Source of the DNA: JAVKSL01 sp039583695
Lineage (GTDB): Bacteria; Actinomycetota; Acidimicrobiia; Acidimicrobiales; JAJPHD01
NCBI GenBank assembly: GCA_039583695.1
Contig: JAVKSL010000002.1
Coordinates: forward strand, 19,892-83,891
Length of the DNA stretch: 64,000 nt
Direction: 5' to 3'
The notes beneath the pieces were generated by a model, which was not told the origin of the DNA, ran no database searches, and was given only the letters and a program-made list of their open reading frames with translations. The position numbers and the translations under genes were made by a program. This document shows, piece by piece, positions 35,676 through 42,988 of this stretch (positions within the stretch are counted from its first letter, which is position 1; each line of letters starts with the position of its first letter).

Positions 35676-36786
35676 CGAGCACCTCACCGAGCGCAACCAG
35701 GAACCTGGTGTTCTCCTCTGGGGTTCCGACGGTCACTCTCAAACAGCCTGCCAGGCCGGGCCAGCTGGTGCAGTTGCGGATGAGCACCGAGCGCGCGAGC
35801 AAGCCCTCCCAGACCTCGTGGGAGTCGTGGTGCATCGGACGGAACAGAATAAAGTTCGCGTCGGACGGCCAAGACTCCACATCCATCTGCCCGAGCGCTG
35901 CGGCCACGCGGCCCCGCTCCTCGACCCCGATGGCCACTCGGGCGCGCATCTCAGCTTCGAATCCGAGGGCCAAGCGCCCAGCCAGCTGCTTTATCGAGTC
36001 CAGGTGGTAGGGAAGGGCAGCCGTTTGGAGTGCCTGGACCACCGCTGGCGCGCCAATCATGTAGCCCAGGCGGGCACCGGCCATCGCCCAAGTCTTCGAG
36101 AAGGTCCGCAGCACAACCAGGCGCTCGGCGCCTGGTTGTGCGAGCAGCGATAGGGCAGACCACGGCGAGAACTGCCCGTAGGCCTCGTCCACAACGACCA
36201 GTCCCGGGGCGCTGGAGAGTGCCTCAGCCACCAGCTCCGGAGGCTCGACCCTGCCGGTGGGATTATTCGGTGAGCATAAGAATGTAACCGCCGGCCGGGC
36301 TGCCGCGATCACCCGGACCAACTCGTCAGGGTCCAGGGTGAAGTCGTCACGGCGGAAGCCGCTCGTAACCGGGGTATGAGTGAGCGTGGCAATGTGGCTG
36401 TGCAGTGCGTAGGTTGGCTCGAAGGTAACCGCTGCCCGCCCTGGGCCGCCGTAGGCCAAGAGGAGGCACTGGATCACCTCGTTGGACCCGTTGGCCGCGA
36501 ATACCTGCTCAGGGGCCACGCCGTGCTGGCGCGCCAAGGCCTCACGAAGCTCGGTGGCCTCCCGGTCAGGGTAGCGGTTGAGAGCAAGGTGAGCCAAGCC
36601 GTCTCGTAGCGCGTCCATCCAGCCGGCGGGCGGCGCGAGGGGCGCCTCGTTGGTGTTCAGGCGCACGTCCACATCCACCTGTAGGGAGTGGTATCCGGAG
36701 CTTAGGCGCGGCCCGACGACCGCTGCGGCGGGGGGCGAGGCGGCGGTGGGCAAGGCTGCGGCAGTCGAGGTGGGAGCGGCGGTCAC
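35668..36786 (-). CDS. hisC: Histidinol-phosphate aminotransferase
   Basis: A GTG at 36786 overlaps the hisD stop and gives 372 residues. The PLP Lys is in LRTFSKTWAMAGARLGYMIG, with FAANGSNEVIQCLLLAYGGP and TFLCSPNNPTGR as further class I/II aminotransferase motifs. An Ala/Pro/Thr-rich leader of about 25 residues precedes the fold. The long frame reaching 37725 is antisense-free read-through of hisD DNA in another frame and is not coding. Confidence 0.92.
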   Translation of the reverse strand: MTAAPTSTAAALPTAASPPAAAVVGPRLSSGYHSLQVDVDVRLNTNEAPLAPPAGWMDALRDGLAHLALNRYPDREATELREALARQHGVAPEQVFAANGSNEVIQCLLLAYGGPGRAAVTFEPTYALHSHIATLTHTPVTSGFRRDDFTLDPDELVRVIAAARPAVTFLCSPNNPTGRVEPPELVAEALSSAPGLVVVDEAYGQFSPWSALSLLAQPGAERLVVLRTFSKTWAMAGARLGYMIGAPAVVQALQTAALPYHLDSIKQLAGRLALGFEAEMRARVAIGVEERGRVAAALGQMDVESWPSDANFILFRPMHHDSHEVWEGLLARSVLIRNCTSWPGLAGCLRVTVGTPEENTRFLVALGEVLDE

Positions 36787-38069
36787 CGGCCTACGTCCTC
36801 TCGGAGGCGAACCGACTCGGCGTGAGCAACCAGTCCCTCGGCCTCGGCGATGGCCACCACGTGGGGACCCACCCGATCCAGGGCCTTTCGATCCAGGCTT
36901 ATCACGTGGATGTGCTTGACAAAGTCGTCGACCCGCAGAACGCTGGCAAAACGAGCGGTGCCGTTGGTGGGCAGGACGTGGCTGGGGCCAGCCATGTAGT
37001 CCCCCACGCTGGCGGGAGAGAATAGGCCGCTGAACACGGCTCCGGCGTTGCGCACCAGCGCGACCAGGGAGGTCGGCTCTGCGTTCATCAGCTCCAGGTG
37101 CTCGGGCGCTATGGCGTTGACCACCTCCATCGCGGCCTCCGGCCCATCCACCACGACTGCATAGCCCCCCGCGCCGAGGGTGTCGCAGATCTCGCCTCGC
37201 CGGGGCGAGATCTCCACCAGCCGGGTGATCGCGTCGGTGATCGCGTCGGCCGCCGCGGATGACCAGGTGACCAGCCAGGCCAGCCCGTAAGGACCGTGCT
37301 CCGCCTGGACGATGACGTCGATGGCAGCCAGCTCGACGGGGGTGGTCTCGTCGGCAACGACCACCACCTCCGACGGGCCAGCAAAGGCCGGAGGGACACC
37401 CACCACGCTTGCCACCTCCCGCTGGGCCACCGACACGTAGAGGTTCCCGGGGCCGGCTATCACATCCACCGCAGCTATGGTCTCGGTGCCGTAGGCCATG
37501 GCGCCAATCGCCTGAGCCCCGCCGATGCTGTAGAGTTCGTCCACGCCCGCTATCGCCGCCGCTGCCAGGGTCTCGGGGGGGAGGGTCCCATCGGGACGGG
37601 GTGGCACGCACACTGCCACCTCCTCGACGCCGGCCACCCGGGCTGGCACGGCGGTCATGAGCACTGTCGAGGGGTAGCTGGCCCGGCCACCAGGCACGTA
37701 GCAGCCCGCCCTGGTCACTGGGCATCTGATGTAGCGAACTGTCAAGCCGTCCCGCTCGAAGTCCGGTGCCTCGACAACCTGGTGACGGTGAAAGTCGGTG
37801 ATGGCGGCGTGAGCGGCCTCCAAGGCGGACCTCAGATCGAGGCTGATGCTGTCGAGCGCGGCCCGCATTGCCCCCTGCGGGACCCTCAGGTCCCGCAGTC
37901 TGGCGCCGTCGAATCGCTCCGTCAGCTCCCGTACCGCAGCATCACCGCGTGAACGTACATCGGAAAGGATCGCCTGGACTGCGGCCGTGGGAAGGTCCTT
38001 CGTCGCCGGCCTGGGCAGGTACCTGGCCAGGTTCCCAGTGGCGCCGCGCAAGTCGAGTCGGGTGAGCAT
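36783..38069 (-). CDS. hisD: Histidinol dehydrogenase
   Basis: The ATG at 38069 gives 428 residues starting MLTRLDLRGATGNLARYLPR. Family motifs include CYVPGGRASYPSTVLMTAVP, GGAQAIGAMAYGTETI, DVIAGPGNLYVSVAQREV, GPSEVVVVADE and a zinc/catalytic His in QAEHGPYGLAWLV and IAPEHLELM. A 12-bp duplication encodes ITDAITDAIT at about 37220. It is the first gene of the operon, so the promoter must be in 38070-38239. Confidence 0.92.
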   Translation of the reverse strand: MLTRLDLRGATGNLARYLPRPATKDLPTAAVQAILSDVRSRGDAAVRELTERFDGARLRDLRVPQGAMRAALDSISLDLRSALEAAHAAITDFHRHQVVEAPDFERDGLTVRYIRCPVTRAGCYVPGGRASYPSTVLMTAVPARVAGVEEVAVCVPPRPDGTLPPETLAAAAIAGVDELYSIGGAQAIGAMAYGTETIAAVDVIAGPGNLYVSVAQREVASVVGVPPAFAGPSEVVVVADETTPVELAAIDVIVQAEHGPYGLAWLVTWSSAAADAITDAITRLVEISPRRGEICDTLGAGGYAVVVDGPEAAMEVVNAIAPEHLELMNAEPTSLVALVRNAGAVFSGLFSPASVGDYMAGPSHVLPTNGTARFASVLRVDDFVKHIHVISLDRKALDRVGPHVVAIAEAEGLVAHAESVRLREDVGR

Positions 38070-38239
38070 TTGCCCCACCCAGCGTAGTCGCAGTGGCCGC
38101 CCTGGCTTCGAGTCGGCCGCCAGACCGATGGGGGCAGACGGCATCGACGTCGCCTCCGTAGTGCCGTAGCCTCGAAAAGCGCACGACGTGGTATTCATGA
38201 GCCAATGAGATACAGCCATATCGTGAGCTGGGCCATCTG

Positions 38240-38431
38240 ATGGACGGGGCAGCCTCAGAGCTATCCTCCCTGGCCAGCGCCCTGGAGGAGCTGACCAAGC
38301 GCGTTGCCGCCATAGCCGAGCGATACGGAAGGATCGACCGCGACGACCTGGCAGCCGAGCTGTACGCCGCCGAGCGGGCACTCATCGGAGCCGGAAGGCG
38401 CTTGACCAAAGTGATCGAGGCCGAGCGCTGA
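38240..38431 (+). CDS. Small helical protein of unknown function
   Basis: A 63-residue product with no low complexity: ASELSSLASALEELTKRVAA, then IAERYGRIDRDDLAAELYAA and ERALIGAGRRLTKVIEAER. It should form two or three amphipathic helices. It is divergent from hisD and followed by a strong hairpin at 38546. The composition and helical periodicity suggest a real gene, but the function is unknown. Confidence 0.6.
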   Translation: MDGAASELSSLASALEELTKRVAAIAERYGRIDRDDLAAELYAAERALIGAGRRLTKVIEAER

Positions 38432-38545
38432 GAAGTTGATGGGAACAGCACCGAGGTGGCGTCATGGCTGCTCAGGCGGGCCTTCACCTTTGCGGGGAAA
38501 AGCGCCGGCTGAGCTGGGCGTTTGCGGTCCTTCGAACCCCAGACA

Positions 38546-38577
38546 CAACAACGGCGCCCTTCCGGGCGCCGTTGTTG
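38546..38577. terminator. 14-bp GC-rich hairpin between convergent transcripts
   Basis: Arms CAACAACGGCGCCC (38546-38559) and GGGCGCCGTTGTTG (38564-38577) enclose the loop TTCC. It is perfectly self-complementary over 14 bp and lies between the small plus-strand gene and the minus-strand nth region, so it can act on both strands. There is no U-tract. Confidence 0.85.
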
Positions 38578-38643
38578 GAGCGGGCCAGGCGGCGGATCCC
38601 GACCTCGCTCTTCGGAACCAGGTGGCGGGAACCGGTTCCGTAC
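38546..38643 (-). ncRNA. Candidate structured small RNA ending in the 38546-38577 hairpin
   Basis: On the minus strand a good -10 element TATAGT (38655-38650) would start a transcript near 38643. The RNA would hold a 7-bp stem (CGGAACC at 38640-38634 with GGTTCCG at 38619-38613, 14-nt loop), a second possible stem of GAGCG with CGCTC, and then the 14-bp hairpin as its end. No tRNA, tmRNA or known riboswitch pattern was recognised. The -35 region is weak, and the sequence may instead be the 3' untranslated tail of nth. Confidence 0.35.
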
Positions 38644-38679
38644 AGACACACTATACCCGATCTCAGGCCTTCCCACCAC

Positions 38680-39375
38680 TCAACCGGAGAAATTTTTTGA
38701 GGTGCTGCTGCCTTGGACGGACTGCCACCGAGCGGCCGATGGACAGTAGTCAGCCAGGATGCACTCCTCACAGTGGGGTGATCGCGCTTGACACACGCCT
38801 CGACCGTGAAGGATAAGACGCACGCTGAACGTTCCCCACTCTCTGGCTGGGAGCATCGCGCACAGCTCAGCCTCCACCTTGACCGGATCGGTCTCGGTTG
38901 TGATGCCGAGCCTCAGCGCCAGCCTTCCCACATGGGTATCGACCGGCAGACCTGGGAGTCCGAGAGCCACGCTGCGCAGGACGTTGGCCGTCTTGCGCCC
39001 AACCCCCGGCAAGCTGGTGAGGTCCTCCATCGAGGTCGGGACCACCCCGTCGAAGCGGTCGGCCACAGCTGCGGCCATCCCGCGCAAGCTGCGGGCCTTG
39101 TTGTGGAAAAAGCCAGTTGGCCTGATCAGGGACTCGAGCTCTGCTTCGTCGGCGAACGCCAGAGCCACTGGATTGGGATACCTGGCGAACAGGGCTGGGG
39201 TCACTTGATTCACCCTCTCGTCGGTGCACTGGGCTGACAGGATCGTGGCCACCAGTAGCTCGAAGCTGTTGTCGTGTCGAAGAGCACACAGATCGGACGC
39301 TGACCCCGGGTACTCCAAGGCCAGCCGCGCAGCGGTCTCACGTGCCCGCCCCGCTGGAGTCCGGGGCCGTCCCAT
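38680..39375 (-). CDS. nth: Endonuclease III
   Basis: The 231-residue product carries the helix-hairpin-helix with catalytic Lys in LPGVGRKTANVLRSVALGLP and the catalytic Asp in PVDTHVGRLALRLGI. The [4Fe-4S] ligands follow the C-x6-C-x2-C-x5-C spacing in CQARSPHCEECILADYC. It removes oxidised pyrimidines and cleaves the AP site. It lies 12 bp after the DtxR-family gene, probably in one transcript. Confidence 0.93.
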   Translation of the reverse strand: MGRPRTPAGRARETAARLALEYPGSASDLCALRHDNSFELLVATILSAQCTDERVNQVTPALFARYPNPVALAFADEAELESLIRPTGFFHNKARSLRGMAAAVADRFDGVVPTSMEDLTSLPGVGRKTANVLRSVALGLPGLPVDTHVGRLALRLGITTETDPVKVEAELCAMLPAREWGTFSVRLILHGRGVCQARSPHCEECILADYCPSAARWQSVQGSSTSKNFSG

Positions 39376-39387
39376 GCGTCGGGGAGG

Positions 39388-40143
39388 CTAGTGGCCGCTA
39401 CCAACGGGCCCTTTGGGGGCCCTTTGGGGGCTCGACCGCTCGGCCATCCAGACCGCCGAGGCCACTCGGGGCCAGACCCGGACCTCGGAACCTCCGACGT
39501 CCAGGACCATGGCGCCGTCGCGCTCCACGTCGACCACGGTGACGACAGTGCCGGGCACCAGCCTTGCCCGATAGGCGATGTCCAGCACCTCGTGCGCGTC
39601 ATGCTCGGCCAGCTCGCTGATTCGCTCGACAACCCCCCCGGCGCCTGGGGCTAGGTCCACGAGTCGTTGCAAGGCCTGGGGAGCGGCCGACTCGCCGGGT
39701 ATGCCAGGTATGGGGTTGCCGTGCGGGCAGCACGAGGGCCGCCCGATCCGCTCGTACAGCGCAGCGAGGGCGAGCTCGGAGATGACCGGAGCAACCCGTT
39801 GTGCCTCGTCGTCCGCGCTCACCCAGTCCAACCCGAGCGTCACCACCGCCCAGACCTCGATAATGCGATGGCGCCTGACCATGTCGGTGGCAACCCGCTT
39901 GCCTTCCGCTGTCAGCTCCAGCGCCTGGTTGGGCCCGTCCCTCAGCAAGCCGTCCCGGATCAGCCGGCCAACTCCCTGCGTCACCGCAGGGGCGGAGATG
40001 CCCAGCCAGCTCGCCAGCCTGGCACGCCGGATCACCTCGCCCTCCCCGGCCAGGTAGTAAGCGGCCTCCAAGTAACGCAAGTTGGCCGGCGAGACACCTC
40101 CGTGGGCTTCGTGGGTATCGTGGGTATCGCTGGCGGCGGGCAC
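39388..40143 (-). CDS. DtxR/MntR-family metal-dependent regulator
   Basis: A GTG at 40143 gives 251 residues. The winged helix is LRYLEAAYYLAGEGEVIRRA, RLASWLGISAPAVTQGVGRL, with the dimer/metal region HRIIEVWAVVTLGLDWVSAD and CCPHGNPIPGIPG, then a FeoA/SH3-like C-terminal domain. The CPHG form is more like MntR/TroR than classical IdeR. It could read the iron-box-like palindrome at 59209. A short duplication gives HDTHDTHEAHGG in its N-terminus. Confidence 0.85.
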   Translation of the reverse strand: MPAASDTHDTHEAHGGVSPANLRYLEAAYYLAGEGEVIRRARLASWLGISAPAVTQGVGRLIRDGLLRDGPNQALELTAEGKRVATDMVRRHRIIEVWAVVTLGLDWVSADDEAQRVAPVISELALAALYERIGRPSCCPHGNPIPGIPGESAAPQALQRLVDLAPGAGGVVERISELAEHDAHEVLDIAYRARLVPGTVVTVVDVERDGAMVLDVGGSEVRVWPRVASAVWMAERSSPQRAPKGPVGSGH

Positions 40144-40238
40144 CCACCCATGGTGCCACTTCTGGAGGGTCCGTGGCGCTCGAACCTCAAAACCGGCCTT
40201 TGGAAGCCTTGAGCTTGAGGGGCCGAGCCGACCACAAT

Positions 40239-41084
40239 TCAGGGTTGGTTCTCGCACAACTCCTCCAAGAGGCAAGCCACGCCGTCAGCTGCGTTCGAGG
40301 GGATCACCCGATCAGCCAGCGCCAGCACATCGGGGCAGGCGTTGGCCACCGCCACCGGGTGACCCACCCAGGCAAGCATGGGCACGTCGTTGAGGGCGTC
40401 ACCCACCCCAATCACCTCATGCGCCGACAGGCCCAGTCGAGCACACACCGTGGCCAGGCCAGTCGCCTTGGTCACCCCGGCAACCCCGATGGTGATCCAT
40501 CCAGCCCCGGCCGATGTCACCTCCGCCAAAGGACCGCACGCCTCCGCCACCTGGTTGAGCACCAGCTCGCCGGCCTCGACCGGCCGGTCCGGGTGATGGC
40601 ACAACAGCTTGGTGACCAGGGCGTCCGGACGCAAGTGCGCCACGATGTCGGGCACGTGCTCGCAAACCTCCAGACCCCAGACACTGGCGGTCTCGGGATC
40701 GATCAGCCCGTGCTCGGCGACCATCGAGGTGATGCCCTCCGAAGCAAAAAGGACCCCGGGCAGCGCCTCCCGGGCAGCGCTCACCACAGAAACCGCCACG
40801 CCAGCATCGAGGGGAAGGTGACCCAGCAACTCGCCCGCCACGAGGTCATAGATCACCGCGCCGTTCCCGCAGATGGCCAGCGGTCCGAAGCCAGCCTCCG
40901 CGGCTATGGCCAGCAGCGCCCATGGCGCCCGGGCGGTGACCGGGACGACCTCGATGCCAACCGAGCGGGCCAGACGCACTGCGGCCGCCGCACGAGCCGA
41001 GACTGTACCGTCGGGCCTCAGGAAGGTCCCGTCCAGGTCGGTTGCCACCAATCGGGTCGCCCAGCGACTCGCCCCCCGACTCAC
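40239..41084 (-). CDS. HAD-superfamily (Cof-type) phosphatase
   Basis: The GTG at 41084 gives 281 residues. Motif I is LVATDLDGTFLRPDGTVS with the nucleophile Asp, motif II is in VPVTARAPWALL, and motif IV is HEVIGVGDALNDVPMLAWVG. This is the HAD-IIB/Cof architecture with a C2 cap, whose members act on small sugar phosphates or nucleotides. The substrate is unknown. Confidence 0.87.
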   Translation of the reverse strand: MSRGASRWATRLVATDLDGTFLRPDGTVSARAAAAVRLARSVGIEVVPVTARAPWALLAIAAEAGFGPLAICGNGAVIYDLVAGELLGHLPLDAGVAVSVVSAAREALPGVLFASEGITSMVAEHGLIDPETASVWGLEVCEHVPDIVAHLRPDALVTKLLCHHPDRPVEAGELVLNQVAEACGPLAEVTSAGAGWITIGVAGVTKATGLATVCARLGLSAHEVIGVGDALNDVPMLAWVGHPVAVANACPDVLALADRVIPSNAADGVACLLEELCENQP

Positions 41085-41094
41085 CCAAACGATG

Positions 41095-41685
41095 CTACCA
41101 ATGACCCCGGTGAACCACCTCGTCGAGGGGACGGCGGCCCCGGCGCAGTGACGGGGACGGACGGTCCGGTGCTGGGTAGCCAAGGGTCAGCGCGCCGATT
41201 GGCGTGTGGTCGTCGGGCACCCCGAAAGCCGCCCGGAGCCGACCCACCCGGTTGGACGGGATGGAGAACATACAAGCGGCCAAGCCAACGTCCACGGCGG
41301 TCAGCGCCATTAGCAGGGTGGCGAAGCCGGTATCGACGTGCCAGTACGGGATCAGCCAGTCCTGAGTGATCGCCACCTTGTCGGCCTCGGCGTAGCGGTC
41401 CAGGTAGGCCTGTTCACAGGACAGGGGGACGACCACCAACGGCGCCCTTCGCATCCCTGTGGACCAGCGGCTCGAAACACTTGCGGGTGGAGTGGAAGCT
41501 TGCCAGAATGCGGCCCGTTCAGAGATGGACTCGCACACCAGGAAAGCCCAACCCTGCGTGAACCCGGCGCTGGGCGCGTGGAGGGCGTTGGCCAGGATGC
41601 GGTCAGTCAGCGCGGGGGGGACGGGCCGGGTGGGATCGTAGTCGCGGACCATGCGCCGGCGCAGCACCACATCCTGGAACTCCAC
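41095..41685 (-). CDS. Nitroreductase-family protein
   Basis: A GTG at 41685, one base after the DedA stop, gives 196 residues. The FMN-binding opening is DVVLRRRMVRDYDPTRPVPP then HAPSAGFTQGWAFLV, with AVDVGLAACMFSIPSN and GALTLGYPAPDRPSPSL later. Such enzymes reduce nitro or enone compounds or act in cofactor metabolism; no specific substrate can be inferred. Confidence 0.87.
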   Translation of the reverse strand: MEFQDVVLRRRMVRDYDPTRPVPPALTDRILANALHAPSAGFTQGWAFLVCESISERAAFWQASTPPASVSSRWSTGMRRAPLVVVPLSCEQAYLDRYAEADKVAITQDWLIPYWHVDTGFATLLMALTAVDVGLAACMFSIPSNRVGRLRAAFGVPDDHTPIGALTLGYPAPDRPSPSLRRGRRPLDEVVHRGHW

Positions 41686-41686
41686 G

Positions 41687-42346
41687 TCAGGAATCGACCT
41701 CGGCGGAGGCGGCCGCGGCGGCTCGTTCCTGGCGCGACTTCCACACCCGCCGGACCACATAGCCGCTGAACAGCACCGCCAGCGCGATGGCTAGGTAGAC
41801 CTCGTAACGCACCACCTGGGGGTAGATCACGTTGATGTTGTTCCCGGCGGCATAGCCGACGCCGGTCCAGAGTCCCACCCAGAGGGAGGCGCCTAGAAGG
41901 TTGAACGCCAGGAAGCGCCGCCATCGCATCTCCGACATGCCGGCGAGGATGCCGTTGGCCTGGCGAAGCCCCTCGATGAAGCGGGCCACGACGACCACCT
42001 GACCCCCATGCCGAGCAAAGAAGTCCTCGGCTGTCGCAAGCCTACGAGGGGTGAGGAACACGTACCTACCCCAGCGCAGGACCAGCTCCCGTCCGCCGAA
42101 GCGGCCGATGAGGAAGCCGATGTTGTCACCGACCACGGCCGCCACAAGTGCCACCGCGGCCACGGCAACGACATTCAGCTGTCCGGCGCCGGCATACACC
42201 GCGGCCACGATCAGGGTGGACTCGCCCGGCACGGGCACGCCGAAGTCCTCCAGCAGCACCAAGCCCCCAACAGCCAGGTAGCCGTAATGCTCCAGCAAGG
42301 GCGCGAAGGTCCGAAACAGTCCGGGAAGTTGCGGGGGGGCGCTCAC
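41687..42346 (-). CDS. DedA-family membrane protein
   Basis: The 219-residue product shows the DedA pattern: HYGYLAVGGLVLLEDFGVPV PG at the N-terminus, GDNIGFLIGRFGGRELV, and the Arg-containing loop FARHGGQVVVVARFIEGLRQ followed by ANGILAGM. DedA proteins act in phospholipid (undecaprenyl phosphate) flipping and membrane homeostasis. It is translationally close to the nitroreductase gene. Confidence 0.9.
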   Translation of the reverse strand: MSAPPQLPGLFRTFAPLLEHYGYLAVGGLVLLEDFGVPVPGESTLIVAAVYAGAGQLNVVAVAAVALVAAVVGDNIGFLIGRFGGRELVLRWGRYVFLTPRRLATAEDFFARHGGQVVVVARFIEGLRQANGILAGMSEMRWRRFLAFNLLGASLWVGLWTGVGYAAGNNINVIYPQVVRYEVYLAIALAVLFSGYVVRRVWKSRQERAAAAASAEVDS

Positions 42347-42496
42347 ATTCTCCTTTCGCCTTGGAGATCAGGCTAACGGGCGGGTCCTGGCACTCGATTC
42401 TGTCACCATCTGTTCATTGCAGGTTGGGTAGCCGGCCATGTTGTGTTTACGTTGGCGTGGGATAGTTTTCACCCGGGCACGATTGCGAGGACAACG

Positions 42497-42988
42497 ATGA
42501 GCGGCCACGATGATACACCGGTGATGCGCGCGGCAGGTGGCGCGCTGTGGAGGAGAAGGGACAACAGTGAGGTGGAGGTCGTCCTGGTGCACCGGCCAGG
42601 ACACGACGACTGGGCCCTCCCGAAGGGCAAAGCCGAGCAAGACGAGGACGATCTGGCCTGTGCGCTGCGCGAGGTGGAGGAGGAGACGGGGATGCTGGGT
42701 GTGCCCGGACCTGAGCTAGCCACGGTCACCTACCTGGACAAGGACGGACGGCGCAAGGTGGTGCGATTCTGGGCGATGCGGCCGGAGCGCATCCGGGTCC
42801 ACGAGCCCAACGACGAGATCGACCAGATCGAGTGGCTGAGGGTCGCCGACGCCCGGGCCCGGATGACCTACGAGGCCGACGGTGTGGTGCTGGACGGGCT
42901 CGTGTCCTGGCTCGAGGAGGATCCGGGCGCAGCGGAGGCCTCCAACGGGGCAGGATCGCCGCGGGGCGAGTCCTCCAGCGGGGCCTGA
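42497..42988 (+). CDS. MutT-like NUDIX hydrolase
   Basis: The ATG at 42497 has GAGG about 7 bases upstream. The 163-residue product has a canonical NUDIX box, GKAEQDEDDLACALREVEEE then TGM, preceded by HRPGHDDWALPKGK. This is the form of actinobacterial MutT1 or diadenosine polyphosphate hydrolase, without a histidine phosphatase domain. The last 121 bp overlap the 3' end of the convergent ClC gene, so the Gly/Ser-rich tail arises from the shared repeat DNA. Confidence 0.87.
   Translation: MSGHDDTPVMRAAGGALWRRRDNSEVEVVLVHRPGHDDWALPKGKAEQDEDDLACALREVEEETGMLGVPGPELATVTYLDKDGRRKVVRFWAMRPERIRVHEPNDEIDQIEWLRVADARARMTYEADGVVLDGLVSWLEEDPGAAEASNGAGSPRGESSSGA

Noticed and set aside
35668..37725. 685-residue frame extending hisC upstream
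   Set aside because: Its first half lies on hisD DNA in another frame and reads as Arg/Gly-rich noise; hisC proper starts at 36786.
38546..38643. tmRNA or tRNA in the nth-38431 interval
   Set aside because: GGGGTTCGAAG resembles a T-loop, but no acceptor or matching arms could be drawn.
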